NCBI GenBank assembly: GCA_037138855.1 | Contig: JBAXHO010000060.1 | Location: 1 to 10,053 of the forward strand | Direction: 5' to 3' | Origin: JBAXHO01 sp037138855 | GTDB taxonomy: Bacteria; Patescibacteriota; Dojkabacteria; B142; OLB20 | DNA length: 10,053 nt | Made by a program: the position numbers and the translations under genes | Shown: in pieces, positions 7,376 through 10,053 of the stretch | Layout of the letters: every line of letters begins with the position of its first letter | Position numbering within the stretch: position 1 is the stretch's first letter | The notes under the pieces: generated by a model | Databases searched by the model: none | What the model was told of the DNA's origin: nothing | Seen by the model: only the letters and a program-made list of their open reading frames with translations

Positions 7376-7466
7376 AGTTAATAGTTAAAAGCTAAAAGGA
7401 TATTAGTTTTAATATCTTTCTCCTCTTCTAACTTCTAACTATTTTCGTACTACTTACTACTTCTTT
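7376..7466. repeat. Inverted pair of heptad repeat arrays downstream of the mutase gene
   Basis: The left arm has AGTTAAT (7376), AGTTAAA (7383) and AGCTAAA (7390) in 7-bp register. The right arm has CTTCTAA twice (7425, 7432), then CTATTTT, CGTACTA, CTTACTA and CTTCTTT, ending exactly at the mutase stop codon (7469-7467). TACTACT is tandemly duplicated at 7448-7461, as it is found at 6662. The units share the YRGWA-like core (TAGAA, TAGTA on the minus strand) with the array at 6606-6682. Confidence 0.7.
7381..7442 (-). other. 25-bp RNA hairpin in the transcript downstream of the mutase gene
   Basis: Read as minus-strand RNA, 7442-7425 pairs with 7398-7381 over 18 consecutive positions, three of them G-U wobbles. 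The stem continues with GAUAUUA/UAAUAUC (7416-7410 with 7405-7399) around an AAAC loop. An 8-nt bulge (7424-7417, AGGAGAAA) sits on the 5' side. In plus-strand RNA the three wobbles become A-C mismatches, so the structure favours the mutase transcript. A U-rich stretch (7369-7358) lies about 12 nt further on. It may be a terminator, processing signal or mRNA 3'-end stabiliser. Confidence 0.6.
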
Positions 7467-9578
7467 TCATTCCAACTCCAAATATTCCTCAATCGTTTTG
7501 CCAAATTTTACCTGAAATGCAGGATTCACTTTATCTGTGGCATTAGAGCCAAGAAAGCTTAACAGCTTATCTAATTCACTTTTCTGAAAGCCTTTTTCAG
7601 GAATTTTGGTTAAGGCGATAATTTCAGCTTCAATTTCAAAATATTTTAATTTAGCATTACTGGGAAGCATCCGAAAAAGCAGGAAGCCACGTTCTGGAAA
7701 GTCAATCCCAATCAATTTGTACAAATATGTGATTACTACTTTTTCTATTGCTAACCCTTTTTTTTCTGCAAACTGCTTCGCTTCCTCCAAGCTCATCCCA
7801 GCTTTAGTGCCGATTTCAAAATAAATTTTTGTTTTTGGTTCGGTGCCTGACGGTCGGATGGTTATTGAAATAAAATTGATTTCAGGATCGCCACTTTTAA
7901 GTTCGTAATAAAGTACGTTACGGCTTTGTTCATCTGATTCGGATTTAATTGAGTCACCCTCCAGTTTATCGACCACCCTTGTGATCTGATAATTACCAAA
8001 GATTTGTGGTTTTAACTTACGTAATTCTGACTGAATCTGTGCAATCTTACTCATTCCTTCAGCACCAGGAAGGCGAATCTCATTTTGAAAATTATTAAAA
8101 TATCCTAGTTCAGTATAAAGTTCATCAAGAAAATTTCCCAAGGTTTTTTGTTGTCGCTTCAATTTTGATGCTAATTCTGAAAGCAGAATTGCCGGAATCA
8201 CAGAATCTTTTTCCCGAATATAATCACCAGCTGTCATACCATGGCTTTCTTCACCGCCAAGAATAAAATCTGCGATTCTGCCTTCTTTTGCCAGTTGATT
8301 CATCACATCAGCAATATATTTAATTCCAACAAGTTGTTCTCCATTAATTTGCACCTGATATTTATCTGCCAATAATTTCAAGAAATTTGTCGTGACTAAT
8401 GTTTTTACAATAACATTAGTTGGTTGCAACTTCCCTTTATTTTTTAATTCTTCTAAGAGAAAAGCTGTAGCTAAAATCATAATTTCATTACCGGTGATAA
8501 ATCTCCATTTGCTTTGCTCTTTTGACATCAAACCAATGCGATCACCGTCAGGATCTGTAACGATGATCATATCTGCATTTATTTTATCTGCTTCCGGAAT
8601 TAATCCCAAATATGATTCTCTCACTTCCGGATTAGGAATATGATACATAATTGCCGGAAAAGAGCCGTCAGGTATACCAGTGGCAATATCCATCGTAATA
8701 TCAAAGCCCAACTGTTTCATTACCGGAAGCACTGAATAGATTGAAGTGCCATTATAAGGACTGAAAAAAATCTTGGCTTCACGATAATCGCCTTGAGCAG
8801 TTTTTTTAGCAGCGTCAAAATATGCCTGATGTTGTTCGGGTGTTACATATTTTAATATATTCTGTTTTTTTGCACTTTCAAAATCTAACTTTTTTATTTC
8901 AGTCACTTCCTTTCTCACAATATCGACCAATTCCTGATCGTCAGGTGGTATGAGCTGTCCACCAAAATCATTGACGACTTTGATACCATTGTATTCTGGC
9001 GGATTGTGACTGGCAGAAATCATATCACCAGCTACTGCATTAAGATGTGTAACCATAAAAGACATCTCCGGAGTGCTGGTATAATTTTTAAAAAAATATA
9101 CAGTAAAACCATTAGCAGCATAGACTTCTGCAGCTGAACTTGCCAGTGAAAGACAATTTAAATCTTTTACTGGATTAGGTCGAGCGAGATCATAGTCGGC
9201 TGTTTCCTTGTAAACTCTGACATCATATGAAATGACCACACCACGAGTTTTAGCAATATCACCAAATTTTTTGATTAAATATTGCGCATGACCTTGAGCT
9301 GATGACTGAATTGTCCAGGGATTAATTTTATTTGGTCCGAGTCCCACTTCACCACGTCTTCCGCCAGTTCCAAAGGGAATAATTTGATAAAATGAATCTA
9401 ATAGAAGATCCCACTTAGCAGTTTCGATAAAATAATCAAGCTGTGACTGATAATCAGCAAATTGCTCCTCAGTAAGCCATTGTTCTAGATATTTTAGAGC
9501 AGTATCTTTGTAGATCTGAGCCACGTTAAGCCCAACAAAGCCCTTTTTCACAAGCGATAGTTTTTCTGCGATAATCAT
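7467..9578 (-). CDS. Alpha-D-phosphohexomutase, probably phosphoglucomutase, with a C-terminal extension
   Basis: A predicted cytoplasmic mutase interconverting hexose 1- and 6-phosphates, linking glycolysis to sugar-nucleotide or glycogen synthesis. It has 703 residues from the ATG at 9578; a TTG at 9590 would add four. The four-domain family signatures are present: GTGGRRG (70-76), the phosphoserine loop SASHNPP with Ser190 (188-194), the Mg loop TDPDGDR with Asp342, Asp344 and Asp346 (341-347), the sugar loop GGEESHG (441-447) and the phosphate-binding loop RPSGTEPKTKIY (575-586). The GEES form of the sugar loop suggests glucose rather than mannose, and the RPSGTEPK form resembles the PgcA/PGM2 branch; both assignments are inferred. 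That branch usually ends soon after the phosphate loop (about 570-610 residues), so roughly the last 95 residues here are extra. TTCAAATTTGAA at 9586-9597 lies just upstream, and no Shine-Dalgarno is visible. It lies 125 bp downstream of the surface-protein gene on the same strand. Confidence 0.9.
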   Translation of the reverse strand: MIIAEKLSLVKKGFVGLNVAQIYKDTALKYLEQWLTEEQFADYQSQLDYFIETAKWDLLLDSFYQIIPFGTGGRRGEVGLGPNKINPWTIQSSAQGHAQYLIKKFGDIAKTRGVVISYDVRVYKETADYDLARPNPVKDLNCLSLASSAAEVYAANGFTVYFFKNYTSTPEMSFMVTHLNAVAGDMISASHNPPEYNGIKVVNDFGGQLIPPDDQELVDIVRKEVTEIKKLDFESAKKQNILKYVTPEQHQAYFDAAKKTAQGDYREAKIFFSPYNGTSIYSVLPVMKQLGFDITMDIATGIPDGSFPAIMYHIPNPEVRESYLGLIPEADKINADMIIVTDPDGDRIGLMSKEQSKWRFITGNEIMILATAFLLEELKNKGKLQPTNVIVKTLVTTNFLKLLADKYQVQINGEQLVGIKYIADVMNQLAKEGRIADFILGGEESHGMTAGDYIREKDSVIPAILLSELASKLKRQQKTLGNFLDELYTELGYFNNFQNEIRLPGAEGMSKIAQIQSELRKLKPQIFGNYQITRVVDKLEGDSIKSESDEQSRNVLYYELKSGDPEINFISITIRPSGTEPKTKIYFEIGTKAGMSLEEAKQFAEKKGLAIEKVVITYLYKLIGIDFPERGFLLFRMLPSNAKLKYFEIEAEIIALTKIPEKGFQKSELDKLLSFLGSNATDKVNPAFQVKFGKTIEEYLELE

Positions 9579-9703
9579 AATATTTTTCAAATTTGAATTA
9601 AGGTAAGATCAGATTAATATTAAAATCGAAAATTTGCAATTTTTTTGTTTATTGTGGAAGGTGATATGACAATAAATACTAATCGGATTTATTACCATAA
9701 TTT
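9579..9703 (-). other. Spacer between surface-protein and mutase genes with small competing inverted repeats
   Basis: This 125-bp AT-rich gap presumably holds the end of the surface-protein transcript and the mutase promoter. Three short arms can pair in alternative ways: TTTATTGT (9648-9655) with ACAATAAA (9669-9676), or AATAAAT (9671-9677) with ATTTATT (9687-9693). The middle arm is shared, so the two hairpins exclude each other. Neither is followed by a U-tract on the minus strand. No convincing promoter boxes or ribosome binding site stand out. Confidence 0.25.
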
Positions 9704-10053
9704 TTAATTTTTCTTTTTCTTCGCCAGCAATACTGAAACACCAAGAAGAGGAATTGCTCCCAGCAAAATTGGAAGCGTATCCTGTCCTGTTTTGATAAGA
9801 GGTAAAAGTGATCCAGCTACTCTGGCACTGGAAAAATCCACCCAGCCGAGATCCTCTGACCAACCGTAACCTGAAATTCCACCAGTAGTTAAATTTACAG
9901 TCGCATTGCTGTTGTAGTTGCTAAAATCTATCACTCCATCGGTATTGGATGTATAGGCAAGTCCCGAAATTCTTCCAGTAGTTAGGTTTATTTTCGCTGG
10001 ATTTAAGCCCCTATTATTATCAAAATCTACCCAGCCCAACTCATCTGACCAGA
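9704..10053 (-). CDS. 3' end of a repeat-containing surface protein with LPxTG-like C-terminal anchor (partial)
   Basis: The frame is open through the window edge (first whole codon at 10051), so the start and most of the protein are missing; about 116 C-terminal residues are visible. They form repeats of about 30-33 residues with alternating WSDELGWVDF and INLTTGRISGLAY segments. A degenerate copy follows (GVIDF, VNLTTGGISGYG), then WSEDLGWVDF again. Such beta-rich repeats are typical of exported surface proteins of CPR bacteria and other microbes. The tail is LIKTGQDTLP, a hydrophobic segment (about 18 residues) and KKKKN. This is the order of a sortase signal, but with Ile where LPxTG has Pro. 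The protein should be anchored in the membrane or attached by sortase, facing outward. The TTG at 10039 is not taken as a start because the repeat continues upstream of it. Confidence 0.75.
   Translation of the reverse strand, partial: WSDELGWVDFDNNRGLNPAKINLTTGRISGLAYTSNTDGVIDFSNYNSNATVNLTTGGISGYGWSEDLGWVDFSSARVAGSLLPLIKTGQDTLPILLGAIPLLGVSVLLAKKKKN

Noticed and set aside
7062..8643. Plus-strand open frames at 7062-7247, 7606-7824 and 8392-8643
   Set aside because: They are antisense to the methyltransferase and mutase genes, where the motif evidence is strong.
9586..9597. TTCAAATTTGAA palindrome upstream of the mutase start as an operator
   Set aside because: A 12-bp palindrome is expected a few times by chance in 10 kb of AT-rich DNA, and nothing else supports it.
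9648..9693. Attenuator or riboswitch made from the competing short inverted repeats
   Set aside because: The arms are only 7-8 bp of A/T, no U-tract follows and there is no leader peptide; retained only as a note on the spacer.
9609..9863. 84-codon minus-strand open frame overlapping the surface-protein end
   Set aside because: It lies in a different frame from the GWVDF/NLTTG repeats and LPxTG-like tail, which clearly define the real reading frame.
82..10053. A new multi-gene defence or mobile system
   Set aside because: The helicase-nuclease stands alone between a protease and a phosphatase on opposite strands, with no transposase, integrase, toxin-antitoxin pair or conserved operon layout.

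Overview
This is an AT-rich (roughly two-thirds A+T), gene-dense bacterial stretch. It probably comes from a Candidate Phyla Radiation (Patescibacteria) genome. That placement is an inference. It rests on the mix of a membrane-anchored papain-like protease with Cys-rich and Ca-binding modules, a UvrD-type helicase fused to a RecB-like nuclease, a repeat surface protein with an LPxTG-like tail, very short intergenic gaps and no Shine-Dalgarno sequences. TAA, TAG and TGA all act as stops, so the TGA=Gly code of Gracilibacteria/Absconditabacteria does not apply.

Layout. Positions 82-2451 (+) encode a secreted, N-terminally anchored C1 cysteine protease. It converges on a 1062-residue helicase-nuclease (5674-2486, -), and the 34 bp between their stop codons are almost entirely a perfect 30-bp palindrome. 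The helicase is divergent, across 48 bp, from an inositol-monophosphatase-family phosphatase (5723-6538, +). The phosphatase converges on a class I SAM methyltransferase (7297-6671, -). Upstream of that lie an alpha-D-phosphohexomutase with an unusual C-terminal extension (9578-7467, -) and the 3' end of a repeat surface protein (10053-9704, -) that runs off the window. No intergenic gap exceeds 170 bp, and no tRNA, rRNA, CRISPR array or transposase was seen.

The genes do not form one obvious pathway. They combine surface functions (protease, repeat protein), DNA repair (helicase-nuclease), sugar-phosphate metabolism (mutase, perhaps the IMPase-family enzyme) and an unassigned methyltransferase. 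I see no defence or other new multi-gene system.

The most striking non-coding signal is a family of degenerate 7-bp tandem repeats with a shared YRGWA-like core. They sit at the 3' ends of the phosphatase, methyltransferase and mutase genes, usually as inverted pairs that can fold into hairpins. A further four-unit array lies inside the helicase gene, in the linker between helicase and nuclease domains. A second repeat family is the palindrome at 2454-2483, whose right half recurs with two C/T changes at the very start of the window.
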